DNA of 10,501 nt, taken from NCBI GenBank assembly GCA_027033555.1, contig JALVLE010000238.1, forward strand, positions 1-10,501, in the 5' to 3' direction. The notes beneath the pieces are model-generated. The model saw nothing but the letters and a program-made list of their open reading frames with translations, did no database searches and was not told where the DNA came from. The stretch comes from Caldifarciminota bacterium (lineage in GTDB: Bacteria > Hydrothermota > Hydrothermia > UBA1063 > CAJXJZ01). Made by a program: the position numbers and the translations under genes. Below are positions 1 through 6,522 of this stretch, piece by piece (position 1 is the stretch's first letter; each line of letters opens with the position of its first letter).

Positions 1-166
1 ACGTGTGCGTTAACATCCTACCTATAAGGAATGGAATTTCTGGATTGCAAAGATATTGAAGATGCATTAAAATGTTAATATCTTCCTCCTATTGCAGAGT
101 TTTACGCTTTGGAATTATGAGTAGAAATAAGACCAGAAGAAAGAAAAAGAGGAATGGGAATCCGAT

Positions 167-1018
167 ATGATACGCATAAATCTAAAACCAGAACCAGTCA
201 GTTATGTTAAGTCTCTAACCCAAAGGATAGGAGGAAGCCTGGCATTAACTTCGGTAAATGTGTATTTCGGCACATTTGAGCTTCCTGTTGAGGTGCACTT
301 TGATGCCCTTGTTTTCACCTCTGATTTGCAAAGCCTGGTGTTAAAAGACCCACTCAGCGGAGAAACTGTCACAGAACTTTTCCCCTCACTTACCCTCGCT
401 GAATTTCTTCAACTTGAGGAAGTTGGACTTATCAAGAGCATTCCTGTGGGTCTGGTAATACCTGAAATTATTGCTAATCTTCTCAGAAACAAAGGAATTT
501 CTCCGCAACGAGTTCTTGTGCTTCTTTGCGGAGACCTAACAGGTGACCCCGATCGGGGTTCTAACATAGAGGTGAATCGGGTCTGGACGGCCTTTGAGAG
601 TGTATTCAAAAATGTTGTTGGAGTACTGGGGAATCATGACTTACTTGATGCTAACACCAGCTTCCAGATTCTGGATGGAGATGTGATTTCTTTTGGTAAA
701 CTGAAGATAGGGGGTGTTTCCGGGATAATAGGTAAACCATCCAAGCCCAACAGGAAACCCCAGCAAACTTATCAGAATTTTTTAATACAAGTTTTAAAAA
801 GACGTCCCCATGTGCTATTGCTTCATGAGTCCCCCAGAATACCTGGCTCTTCACTACGGGGAAATATTGAAATTGCCAGATGGCTACAGCAAAGCTCTGT
901 AGGTACTTTGATTTGTACAGGCCATGTACGGTGGGAATCCATTGTAGCCAGCCTACCTCCACATTTAATTATGAATGTTGAGCATCGGGTGATAATATTG
1001 AGAAAACAAAATTCCTGA
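167..1018 (+). CDS. Calcineurin-like metallophosphoesterase, variant metal motif I
   Basis: Predicted two-metal phosphoesterase of 283 residues; substrate unknown. Seen in the sequence: a GD motif in LCGDLTGD (residues 121-127), the GNHD signature (155-158), a conserved His in LLLHESPR (H220), and a GH motif in CTGHVRW (G252-H253), with another His at 273. These are in the order expected for motifs II to V of the calcineurin-like fold. The usual first motif, SD-x-H, appears as SDLQ (52-55), with Gln in place of the metal-binding His. About 67 residues separate it from the GD motif, longer than in many family members. No signal peptide or membrane segment is apparent. The ATG at 167 is the first start after an in-frame stop at 128-130; the purine-rich stretch upstream (GAGG, GGGAA) is a modest ribosome site. 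It stands alone, without an operon partner. The family is secure; the activity is not. Confidence 0.8.
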   Translation: MIRINLKPEPVSYVKSLTQRIGGSLALTSVNVYFGTFELPVEVHFDALVFTSDLQSLVLKDPLSGETVTELFPSLTLAEFLQLEEVGLIKSIPVGLVIPEIIANLLRNKGISPQRVLVLLCGDLTGDPDRGSNIEVNRVWTAFESVFKNVVGVLGNHDLLDANTSFQILDGDVISFGKLKIGGVSGIIGKPSKPNRKPQQTYQNFLIQVLKRRPHVLLLHESPRIPGSSLRGNIEIARWLQQSSVGTLICTGHVRWESIVASLPPHLIMNVEHRVIILRKQNS

Positions 1019-1086
1019 AAAACATTCAAGTTTTTATATAATTACTTACATAGCCTATACCCTCATACATCTCCCAGGTAACAGCT

Positions 1087-1155
1087 CTCTCCAGGAAGCC
1101 TACTGGAGAGTAAAATCGGGCAAAGTAGCTTACTCCAGAATGGGCCTCTCTGGAG
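1087..1155 (+). repeat. Clustered CTCCAG/CTGGAG inverted repeats with alternative pairings
   Basis: Four short segments can pair in mutually exclusive ways. Segment A (CTCTCCAG, 1087-1094) pairs perfectly with B (CTGGAGAG, 1103-1110) around an 8-base loop. B extended to 1113 can instead pair with C (TTACTCCAG, 1130-1138) with a two-base bulge. C (CTCCAGA, 1133-1139) pairs perfectly with D (TCTGGAG, 1149-1155). The ATG at 1140 is the first base group of the C-D loop. The layout resembles an attenuator, but there is no U-tract, and the segments could simply be repeated sequence in a decayed coding region. The pairing is read directly; any function is inference. Confidence 0.35.
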
Positions 1156-1388
1156 AAAATCCACGTACGACACTGGCTGACTTTCCTTCTTTTAGCAACA
1201 TACAGGATATTTATAGCAGCAGTGTTCAGTCTATATATCCTGTATGGAGTCCTGATGGTTCGCATCTGGCACTCTCTCATAGTGGCACCTGTCTTATTAT
1301 TCTTGTGGAAGCCTCGGCAGGGGGAGCTATAGATACTCTATACCATAGAAGTGGCATTGAGTGCTATACCTACGCAACATGGAAATGA
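1140..1388 (+). pseudogene. Remnant of a PD40/WD40-like beta-propeller protein
   Basis: An 82-residue open frame with a clear PD40-type blade signature, PVWSPDGSHLALS, at about residues 34-46. The frame ends with YTYATWK, which resembles the entry into a next blade (where WSPDG would follow) but stops there. The same frame is open back to 1002, just inside the end of the phosphoesterase gene, with no ATG, GTG or TTG before 1140, so both ends look truncated. TolB-like and related propellers need several such blades, and a single one should not fold alone. No ribosome site is evident, and the ATG lies in a predicted hairpin loop. It is therefore called a gene remnant; a genuine small protein is possible but less likely. 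The motif is certain, the pseudogene status is inference. Confidence 0.4.
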
Positions 1389-1417
1389 GAAAAGAGGGGT
1401 GATACCCCTCTTTTCTC
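1387..1417 (+). terminator. Strong perfect hairpin, probable transcription terminator
   Basis: A 13-bp perfect stem (1387-1399 with 1405-1417), extendable by a T-A pair to leave a three-base GAT loop. Its core is GAGGGG/CCCCTC and its right arm contains TTTT at 1411-1414. The stop codon TGA (1386-1388) of the preceding open frame runs into the stem. No long U-run follows the stem, so it is not a textbook intrinsic terminator. The near-symmetric arms mean it could act in both directions. It separates the GC-richer left end from the metabolic cluster. Confidence 0.5.
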
Positions 1418-1471
1418 TGTGGATATTAACTCTGGTTATAGAAGCTTTGTTTTAAGAAATTTTCCAGACTT

Positions 1472-1505
1472 ATTTATAAGGGAATAGCCCGAGCTCCTTA
1501 TAAAT
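1472..1505. repeat. Palindrome with 10-bp arms between genes
   Basis: ATTTATAAGG (1472-1481) is repeated exactly as its reverse complement CCTTATAAAT (1496-1505) around a 14-base centre, in which GC/GC (1487-1488 with 1493-1494) can form a small inner stem. It lies about 65-95 bases upstream of the next gene and just upstream of a T-run at 1518-1524. It could be an operator for a dimeric regulator, an mRNA-end hairpin, or AT-rich coincidence. The repeat is seen; its role is unknown. Confidence 0.4.
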
Positions 1506-1532
1506 TTAGAGAAACGATTTTTTTCCTACCTA

Positions 1533-1561
1533 TTGAATAATCTCCTAAAAGGTTGTATATA
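1533..1561 (+). promoter_or_regulatory. Possible sigma-70-type promoter for the 1568 gene cluster
   Basis: TTGAAT (1533-1538) and TATATA (1556-1561) are 17 bases apart; each matches the -35/-10 consensus at 4 of 6 positions. A TATATT two bases further on is an alternative -10 box. Transcription would begin near 1568, the A of the ATG chosen for the next gene, implying a leaderless or nearly leaderless message. That would fit the absence of a well-placed ribosome site before that ATG. The region is AT-rich, so chance matches are likely. Confidence 0.3.
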
Positions 1562-1567
1562 TTTAAT

Positions 1568-2314
1568 ATGACAGATTTTTTCGCTGAAAGGATTTTTTAT
1601 ACAAACAACGTGGGAGAGGAATTATCACGTGTTGAGAAGTCAGCCTTTATTCTGGAAAATGACAATGATCCCGTTACAGCTTCACTTTTTCTGGAAACTT
1701 TGATTCCTGTCTATACCTTTCTTGGACTTAAAAATAATGCCATTGAGTGTTTTAATAAGATAAAAAAGTTTGCAATTGATATGCCCTCCGTGTTTATTGA
1801 TTCTGTTATGCTTAACTCCAAAATTACCCTCTTCAGAGAAGGACTCCTGCAGCTTTCTATTGAAGATAGCATTTTTTTCGCCCTTTCACTTCTTAATGAA
1901 ACTAAAGGAGATTTTAAGGGGAGAGTGTACCATGCCCTTATTATTCTCTGGCTCCTAAGAGGTGATATTGAGGTTGCAGAAAGGTTATACGACGAATCTC
2001 TTAAAAATGAGGGACAAACGGAGAGTATTATATCATTACTTGCAAAAGATAAAGCTCTTATCAGCGTAATGAAAGGAGAACAAAAAAGGGCAGTTGAGAT
2101 TTATAAAGGACTTCTGAAAAATAGAAATGAGGGTATATATTCCACACAAATTCTGATGGAACTTTATAGAATAACAAAGAATGAAGACTATCACACACTT
2201 GCACGAAATAATATTCTTTATATCATGCGCAGCCTGCCTGGTCCAATGAAGAGAATTTTTGTGAACAGGTCTCAAATTAAACGCTTTCTTTTAAAGGATA
2301 TGTCCAATCTTTAA
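1568..2314 (+). CDS. Helical-repeat (TPR-like) protein, function unknown
   Basis: A protein of 248 residues that I do not recognise as a named family. It is made of amphipathic helices with TPR-like spacing; examples are the stretches around LGLKNNAIECFNKIKKF, LLRGDIEVAERLYDESLK and MKGEQKRAVEIYKGLLK, each with the small/large residue alternation of tetratricopeptide helices. No signal peptide, membrane segment or catalytic motif is visible. The C-terminus (RSLPGPMKRIFVNRSQIKRFL) is like the short tail that follows TPR arrays in some large signalling proteins, a weak resemblance. The ATG at 1568 is preferred; an in-frame TTG at 1553 is possible, but neither has a well-spaced ribosome site. 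It is followed after 38 bases by fructose-1,6-bisphosphatase on the same strand, so it may be the first gene of that operon. A scaffold or protein-binding role is inference. Confidence 0.65.
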   Translation: MTDFFAERIFYTNNVGEELSRVEKSAFILENDNDPVTASLFLETLIPVYTFLGLKNNAIECFNKIKKFAIDMPSVFIDSVMLNSKITLFREGLLQLSIEDSIFFALSLLNETKGDFKGRVYHALIILWLLRGDIEVAERLYDESLKNEGQTESIISLLAKDKALISVMKGEQKRAVEIYKGLLKNRNEGIYSTQILMELYRITKNEDYHTLARNNILYIMRSLPGPMKRIFVNRSQIKRFLLKDMSNL

Positions 2315-2340
2315 TTTTGGGAAGCTAAACTTTATTAAAA

Positions 2341-2348
2341 AAGGAGGG
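2341..2348 (+). promoter_or_regulatory. Ribosome binding site fixing the TTG start of fbp
   Basis: AAGGAGGG, the strongest Shine-Dalgarno sequence on the plus strand of this window, ends 4 bases before the TTG at 2353. It decides the non-ATG start of fbp. Confidence 0.85.
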
Positions 2349-2352
2349 AATT

Positions 2353-3333
2353 TTGGAAAAACAAACATTGAACCTTACGAGATTCCTGATAGAAGAGCAG
2401 AGAAAGTACCCCTCAGCAAGCGGTATATTTACAGAGCTTTTTTCTGAAATAGCACTTGCTGCCAAAATTATCTCAAGAGAGGTCAATAAGGCAGGTCTTG
2501 TGGATATTCTGGGCTACACTGGTTCAAAGAACGTAACAGGTGATGAAGTAAAAAAACTTGATATTTTCGCCAACAACACCCTTAAACATATATTGTGTAG
2601 AGGGGGAAATGCTATAGGCATCGCTTCAGAAGAGGAGAAGGATGTTGTCCAATGTGAAAGTGGAAAATACCTCGTTGTTTTTGATCCCCTTGATGGTTCA
2701 TCCAATATTGACGTAAACGTCAGCATAGGGACGATCTTTGGGATTTACAATAAAATGGATGATTTTGTTGATGAGAAACAGTTTAGAAGACCGGGTCGGG
2801 AATTGGTAGCAGCAGGATACATTATTTATGGTTCCAGTACAATGTTTGTTTATACAACAGGTACAGGGGTACACGGCTTCACCCTGGATCCATCTGTCGG
2901 GGAATTTATACTTTCCCACAAGAATATAAGGATTCCTGAAAAGGGCAAAATCTTTTCTGTTAATATGGGGAACATAAAAAAGTGGGACAAAAACCTGCAG
3001 GAGTATATTGATTATATCACAGAGGAGGATAAGGCTACAAAAAGACCTTATTCACTCAGGTACATTGGCTCACTTGTGGCAGATTTTCACAGAAATCTCC
3101 TTTATGGCGGTATTTTCCTCTATCCAGGTGACAGGAAAAATCCGAATGGTAAACTGAGACTTCTTTATGAAGCACAACCGCTTGCTTTTATTGTTGAGCA
3201 GGCTGGAGGCCTTGCATCTGATGGAAAAACACCTATCCTTGATAAAATCCCTGCTGATATTCATGAGAGAACACCCCTTTTCATCGGTAGTAAGGAAAAT
3301 GTAAAAGAGCTTGAAAGCTTTTTGAATAGGTAA
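2353..3333 (+). CDS. fbp: Fructose-1,6-bisphosphatase, class I
   Basis: Hydrolyses fructose 1,6-bisphosphate to fructose 6-phosphate, the irreversible cytoplasmic step of gluconeogenesis. Its 326 residues match the normal class I length. Visible family signatures are SEEEKD (residues 92-97, metal ligands), the DPLDGSSNID metal/phosphate motif (111-120), the LRYIGSLVADFHRNLLYGG region (235-253), and LLYEAQP with the metal-binding Glu (E274). The N-terminal SASGIFTELFSEI stretch (21-33) aligns with the helix that carries the AMP-inhibition site in E. coli and mammalian enzymes, but I cannot say whether AMP binding is kept. The start is TTG at 2353, set by a strong AAGGAGGG ribosome site at 2341-2348 with correct spacing; no better ATG exists nearby. 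It lies 38 bases after the helical-repeat gene and 1 base before the AP endonuclease gene. Confidence 0.97.
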   Translation: MEKQTLNLTRFLIEEQRKYPSASGIFTELFSEIALAAKIISREVNKAGLVDILGYTGSKNVTGDEVKKLDIFANNTLKHILCRGGNAIGIASEEEKDVVQCESGKYLVVFDPLDGSSNIDVNVSIGTIFGIYNKMDDFVDEKQFRRPGRELVAAGYIIYGSSTMFVYTTGTGVHGFTLDPSVGEFILSHKNIRIPEKGKIFSVNMGNIKKWDKNLQEYIDYITEEDKATKRPYSLRYIGSLVADFHRNLLYGGIFLYPGDRKNPNGKLRLLYEAQPLAFIVEQAGGLASDGKTPILDKIPADIHERTPLFIGSKENVKELESFLNR

Positions 3334-3334
3334 A

Positions 3335-4102
3335 ATGTTTTACAGATTTATTTCCTGGAATGTTAATGGAATAAGGGCTTGTGCCAAAAAGGGATTTAAA
3401 GAGATTTTTAACTTTGATCCTCATGGGCTCTTTATCCAGGAAGTGAAAGCAGATAGAAAAACCTATCCAAAAGACCTCATAAACGTGGATGACTATGAAT
3501 TTTACCTTTATCCTGCCACGAGAAAGGGATATGCAGGAGTTGCTGCATATGTGAAAAAGGGTCTTGTTTTAAATTATACAGAAGGTCTCGGAGTGGAAGA
3601 ATACGATTCTGAAGGGAGAGTTCAAACATTTGAATTTGATAAATTCTTTCTCCTGAATGTCTATTTTCCAAATGCCCAGCATGGGCTCCCCAGACTTGAT
3701 TTTAAACTTGCATTTAATGCCAGATTGCTTGAATATGCAGAAGGGCTCCGAAAAAGGAAACCTGTCATAATCGCCGGAGACTTCAATGTTGCACACAAGG
3801 AGATAGACCTTGCAAATCCCAAAAGCAATATTTTTAATCCTGGATTTACAAAAGAGGAACGAGAATGGTTTGATACACTTCTTTCAAGAGGATATGTGGA
3901 TACTTTCCGTATGTTCACAAAAGAAGGGGGGCATTATACGTGGTGGACTTATAGATTTCATGCAAGAGAAAGGAATATTGGATGGCGAATTGATTATTTC
4001 GTGGTATCAGAGGAGTTAAAAAGTAATGTGAAAAAGAGTATAATTTTGAAGGAGGTAATGGGCTCCGATCATGCACCTATTATGCTGGAAATAGAAGTAT
4101 AG
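3335..4102 (+). CDS. xth: Exodeoxyribonuclease III-type AP endonuclease
   Basis: Base-excision-repair nuclease that cleaves the backbone 5' of abasic sites and can remove 3' blocking groups; it acts on chromosomal DNA with Mg2+. The 255 residues form one complete exonuclease-endonuclease-phosphatase domain. All key positions are present: N9 and N11 in SWNVNG, metal-binding E36 in IQEVKA, Y109 in NVYFPNAQ, D149 and N151 in AGDFNVAH, WWTYR (203-207), D220 in GWRIDYF, and the catalytic pair D245-H246 in GSDHAP. The ATG at 3335 is one base after the fbp stop, so translation is probably coupled; the ribosome site (AGGT) is weak. The symbol exoA is used for the same family in some bacteria. Its pairing with a gluconeogenic gene has no obvious functional logic and may simply reflect gene packing. 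It ends 3 bases from the convergent tsaE stop. Confidence 0.96.
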   Translation: MFYRFISWNVNGIRACAKKGFKEIFNFDPHGLFIQEVKADRKTYPKDLINVDDYEFYLYPATRKGYAGVAAYVKKGLVLNYTEGLGVEEYDSEGRVQTFEFDKFFLLNVYFPNAQHGLPRLDFKLAFNARLLEYAEGLRKRKPVIIAGDFNVAHKEIDLANPKSNIFNPGFTKEEREWFDTLLSRGYVDTFRMFTKEGGHYTWWTYRFHARERNIGWRIDYFVVSEELKSNVKKSIILKEVMGSDHAPIMLEIEV

Positions 4103-4105
4103 GGA

Positions 4106-4534
4106 TTAATATTTTTCTATTTTTATTCGTCTTTTTGCGTCTGAAATTATTTCTATTTTGACCGTGTAAGTAGATCGGTAAAAATCTTCTATTCTATCAG
4201 CCCATTCAACAAGAACAATACCGTTTCTCTTTTCAAATATGTCTATTATTCCTCTCTCCAGTAGCTCCATAAAATCTCCTGTAAATCTATAGAGATCAAT
4301 GTGATATACAGGATACCCGAATCTGGACATGTGTTCAAACACTACTGTAAAAGATGGGCTTCTGATAAGCCTTATACCATGATAAAGTACAAACCCCCTC
4401 ACAAACTCTGTTTTGCCTGCTCCAAGCTCCCCCTCTATGAATACAACATCACCCTTTTTGACTTTCTCTGCAAATTGTTTTGCAATTTCACGGGTCTCAT
4501 CAGGAGAGGAGGTCTCTACATCAAAAATTACCAT
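4106..4534 (-). CDS. tsaE: tRNA t6A37 threonylcarbamoyltransferase complex ATPase TsaE
   Basis: P-loop ATPase that works with TsaB and TsaD to place threonylcarbamoyl on A37 of ANN-decoding tRNAs in the cytoplasm. At 142 residues it has normal family length. It shows the Walker A loop GELGAGKT (35-42), the switch-like SPSFTVVFEH (59-68), HIDLYRF (78-84) and LVEWADR (108-114), all hallmarks of TsaE. The ATG at 4534 is chosen; an in-frame TTG at 4546 would add four residues but has no better ribosome site. It overlaps the end of ptsI by 14 bases, so it is almost certainly translated from the same message and is the last gene of the operon. Neither tsaB nor tsaD is in the window. Confidence 0.95.
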   Translation of the reverse strand: MVIFDVETSSPDETREIAKQFAEKVKKGDVVFIEGELGAGKTEFVRGFVLYHGIRLIRSPSFTVVFEHMSRFGYPVYHIDLYRFTGDFMELLERGIIDIFEKRNGIVLVEWADRIEDFYRSTYTVKIEIISDAKRRIKIEKY

Positions 4535-6275
4535 ATTTTTCCACAATATCCGGCGCTTTCTCCCGTATATAATCCATAATCATCCGAGTTACCTCTTCAC
4601 CATCTGCAAGGTTTAGAGCTTTTTCTGCAAGTTTTTCCACATCTTCAATGGCAATACGCCTTATAAGCTTCTTCGTCTGCAAAACCAGTGAAGGGGTAAG
4701 GGAAAGCTCTGTTATTCCAAGCCCAAGGAGCAAAACTATGCCTACAGGATCTGAAGAAATCTCTCCACATACACCAACCCTGAAACTATACTCCCTTCCA
4801 GCTTGCACAACCATTTTTATAAGCTTTAAAACAGCTGGATGCGTGTGGTGGAAAAGATAGGAAACCCTTGTGTTACGTCTATCAACAGCAAGGGTGTACT
4901 GAGTAAGATCGTTTGTGCCTATACTTGCAAAATCAATGTATTCAGCAAAGGCTTTTATGGTGAGTGCAACAGAGGGAACTTCAACCATTATGCCAAAATC
5001 AGGCAATTTTATTTCCACACTGCGGGCTTCGCTTAATTTTTCAGCCTCTTCGTGAAAAATGGCCCGCGAACGTTTTACTTCCCACAAGGTGGTTACCATT
5101 GGAATCATAAATTTTATGTTACCTTCTTCATTGGCTTTCAAAACTGCTCTTATTTGCTTTCTGAACCGCTCCTCTTCTTCAAGCAACAGTCTTATACCCC
5201 TTAAGCCAAGAAACGGATTCTTTTCTCTGTATCCTTTTATTACTTTGTCACCACCAAGGTCAAAAGCCCTTATGATACAGGGGAATGGATACACTTTACT
5301 GCAAATCTCTCTGTATATTTCCTCTTGCTTTTCTTCGTCATCACCATATTCATAAAAGAGGAGCTCTGTCCTGAAAAGTCCTATACCATGCGCTCCTTCT
5401 TCAAGTACAAGAGTAATCTCCTCAGGGAGGTCAATATTAGCCATAAGGGTAATCCCTCTGCCATCTGTTGTAATGGTGGGAAGATCCTTTATTTCAACGA
5501 GTCCTTTGGCTTCTTCATTGTATTTTGCAACGAGTTCCTTAAATCGTTCAAGGGTGGGCTTTGAAGGATTTATGATTACCTCTCCTTTCCAGCCATTGAT
5601 AATTACTACATCTCCATTTGTAACCTTATCTGAAAAATCGCCAACCCCAAATACAGCAGGTATCCTGTAATCTCTTAAAATAATAGCAGCATGGGACGTT
5701 TTGCCACCCTCCTGCAAAACCACAGCCTTAACATCAGAATTTACTATTCGGATGCTCTCTTCTATGGTGATGTCATCTGCAAATATCACTACATCACTTC
5801 CTATAACCTCTCTTTTTTCTTCATTTCGGAGGTAACTGACAAAGTCATAATAAAGGGTCTCAAGCTCCTTTGCTCTGTCCCTGTAGTATTCAATCTCACT
5901 CTTTAACAGCTCATTTATCCTGTCCTCTATTGCCTCATACACAGCATACTCTGCAGTTCTACCTTTTTCTTTGATAAGATATTCAACATCTTTTATAAAC
6001 TCTGAATCCTTTAATACTGCTATCTGGAAATCAACAAATCGTGTTATCCTGGGAGGCAAATTTCTTTTGAGCTTCTCAAGCTCACCAAGCATCAAATTTC
6101 TGGTTCTGTGAAAATGTTCAAGCTCTTTTGCCCTTTCTTCAGGAGGGAGTATTCTTCTGTTTAGTTTTATCTTCTTATGTTTCCATACAAGAGCCTTTCC
6201 AATCACAAGACCTGGTGCAATGGGAAGGCCTTTAAGTAATAATTCCTTTTCCCTATTATTCCTCTCCAAAGCCAT
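4521..6275 (-). CDS. ptsI: Phosphotransferase system Enzyme I (PEP-protein phosphotransferase)
   Basis: Takes phosphate from phosphoenolpyruvate and passes it to HPr, the first step of the PTS relay, in the cytoplasm. Its 584 residues are close to the usual 570-575, with a slightly longer N-terminus before the LPIAPGLVIGKA start of the family core. Seen: active-site H195 in GGKTSHAAI (the family norm is GGRTSH), PEP-binding R302 in LFRTEL, R337 in IRAFDLGGDK, the FGIMVEVPS segment (427-435), the signature ASIGTNDLTQYTLAVDR (450-466), and active-site C503 in GVCGE. All three parts (HPr-binding/His domain, linker, PEP-binding TIM barrel) are present. The ATG at 6275 lies 20 bases inside the end of ptsH; TTG at 6269 is a less likely alternative. 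No Enzyme II gene is visible, so the downstream target, transport or regulation, is unknown. Confidence 0.97.
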   Translation of the reverse strand: MALERNNREKELLLKGLPIAPGLVIGKALVWKHKKIKLNRRILPPEERAKELEHFHRTRNLMLGELEKLKRNLPPRITRFVDFQIAVLKDSEFIKDVEYLIKEKGRTAEYAVYEAIEDRINELLKSEIEYYRDRAKELETLYYDFVSYLRNEEKREVIGSDVVIFADDITIEESIRIVNSDVKAVVLQEGGKTSHAAIILRDYRIPAVFGVGDFSDKVTNGDVVIINGWKGEVIINPSKPTLERFKELVAKYNEEAKGLVEIKDLPTITTDGRGITLMANIDLPEEITLVLEEGAHGIGLFRTELLFYEYGDDEEKQEEIYREICSKVYPFPCIIRAFDLGGDKVIKGYREKNPFLGLRGIRLLLEEEERFRKQIRAVLKANEEGNIKFMIPMVTTLWEVKRSRAIFHEEAEKLSEARSVEIKLPDFGIMVEVPSVALTIKAFAEYIDFASIGTNDLTQYTLAVDRRNTRVSYLFHHTHPAVLKLIKMVVQAGREYSFRVGVCGEISSDPVGIVLLLGLGITELSLTPSLVLQTKKLIRRIAIEDVEKLAEKALNLADGEEVTRMIMDYIREKAPDIVEKYGNF

Positions 6276-6522
6276 CTTCTACGAGCTTTACAAGGGCCTT
6301 TAAAGCCTCCTCCTCATCAGGACCATCTGCCTTTATTTTTATTTTTGTGCCCTTTGGGGCAACAAGCATCATCATCCCAAGAATGCTCTTTCCATTCACC
6401 TCAAAGCCATCTTTTTCTACAATAATATTGGACTGGAATTTTTCTGCAGTTTCCACAAATTTTGTGGCAGGCCTTGCATGAATTCCAAGCCTATTTACTA
6501 TTTCAACTTCTTTCTCAACCAT
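6256..6522 (-). CDS. ptsH: Phosphocarrier protein HPr
   Basis: Small cytoplasmic carrier of 88 residues that receives phosphate from Enzyme I on a His and hands it to Enzyme II or regulatory partners. Seen: LGIHARPA with catalytic H15, and GKSILGMM with Ser at position 46, the site phosphorylated by HPr kinase/phosphorylase in Firmicutes and many other bacteria. GTG at 6525 and ATG at 6522 are adjacent in-frame starts. The ATG is preferred because it gives the canonical His15/Ser46 numbering and forms a TGATG stop/start overlap with the DUF503 gene; a GAGG lies 8 bases upstream. Its 3' end overlaps ptsI by 20 bases, and this ptsH-ptsI order is standard. Whether Ser46 is really phosphorylated depends on an hprK gene outside the window. 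Confidence 0.96.
   Translation of the reverse strand: MVEKEVEIVNRLGIHARPATKFVETAEKFQSNIIVEKDGFEVNGKSILGMMMLVAPKGTKIKIKADGPDEEEALKALVKLVEDGFGEE

Noticed and set aside
3..59. Open frame at the left edge ending in TGA at 57-59, possibly the tail of an upstream gene.
   Set aside because: Only 18 codons are visible and no family is recognisable.
50..84. Inverted repeat AAGATATT/AATATCTT around a 19-base loop.
   Set aside because: Short, AT-rich and with a long loop; no U-tract or regulatory context. Too weak to call.
651..962. Minus-strand open frame of 103 codons within the phosphoesterase gene.
   Set aside because: The plus-strand frame carries the conserved metallophosphoesterase motifs; the antisense product has no recognisable feature.
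16..1533. Direct repeat TCCTACCTAT at 16-25 and 1524-1533, flanking the left accessory region like a target-site duplication.
   Set aside because: Dozens of 10-base repeats are expected by chance in 10 kb, and there is no transposase or terminal inverted repeat between the copies.
4089..4122. AAATAGAA/TTCTATTT stem at the convergent junction followed by a T-rich stretch, as a possible xth terminator.
   Set aside because: AT-only-like stem with an 18-base loop; stability would be poor, and the T-runs are also needed as tsaE codons.
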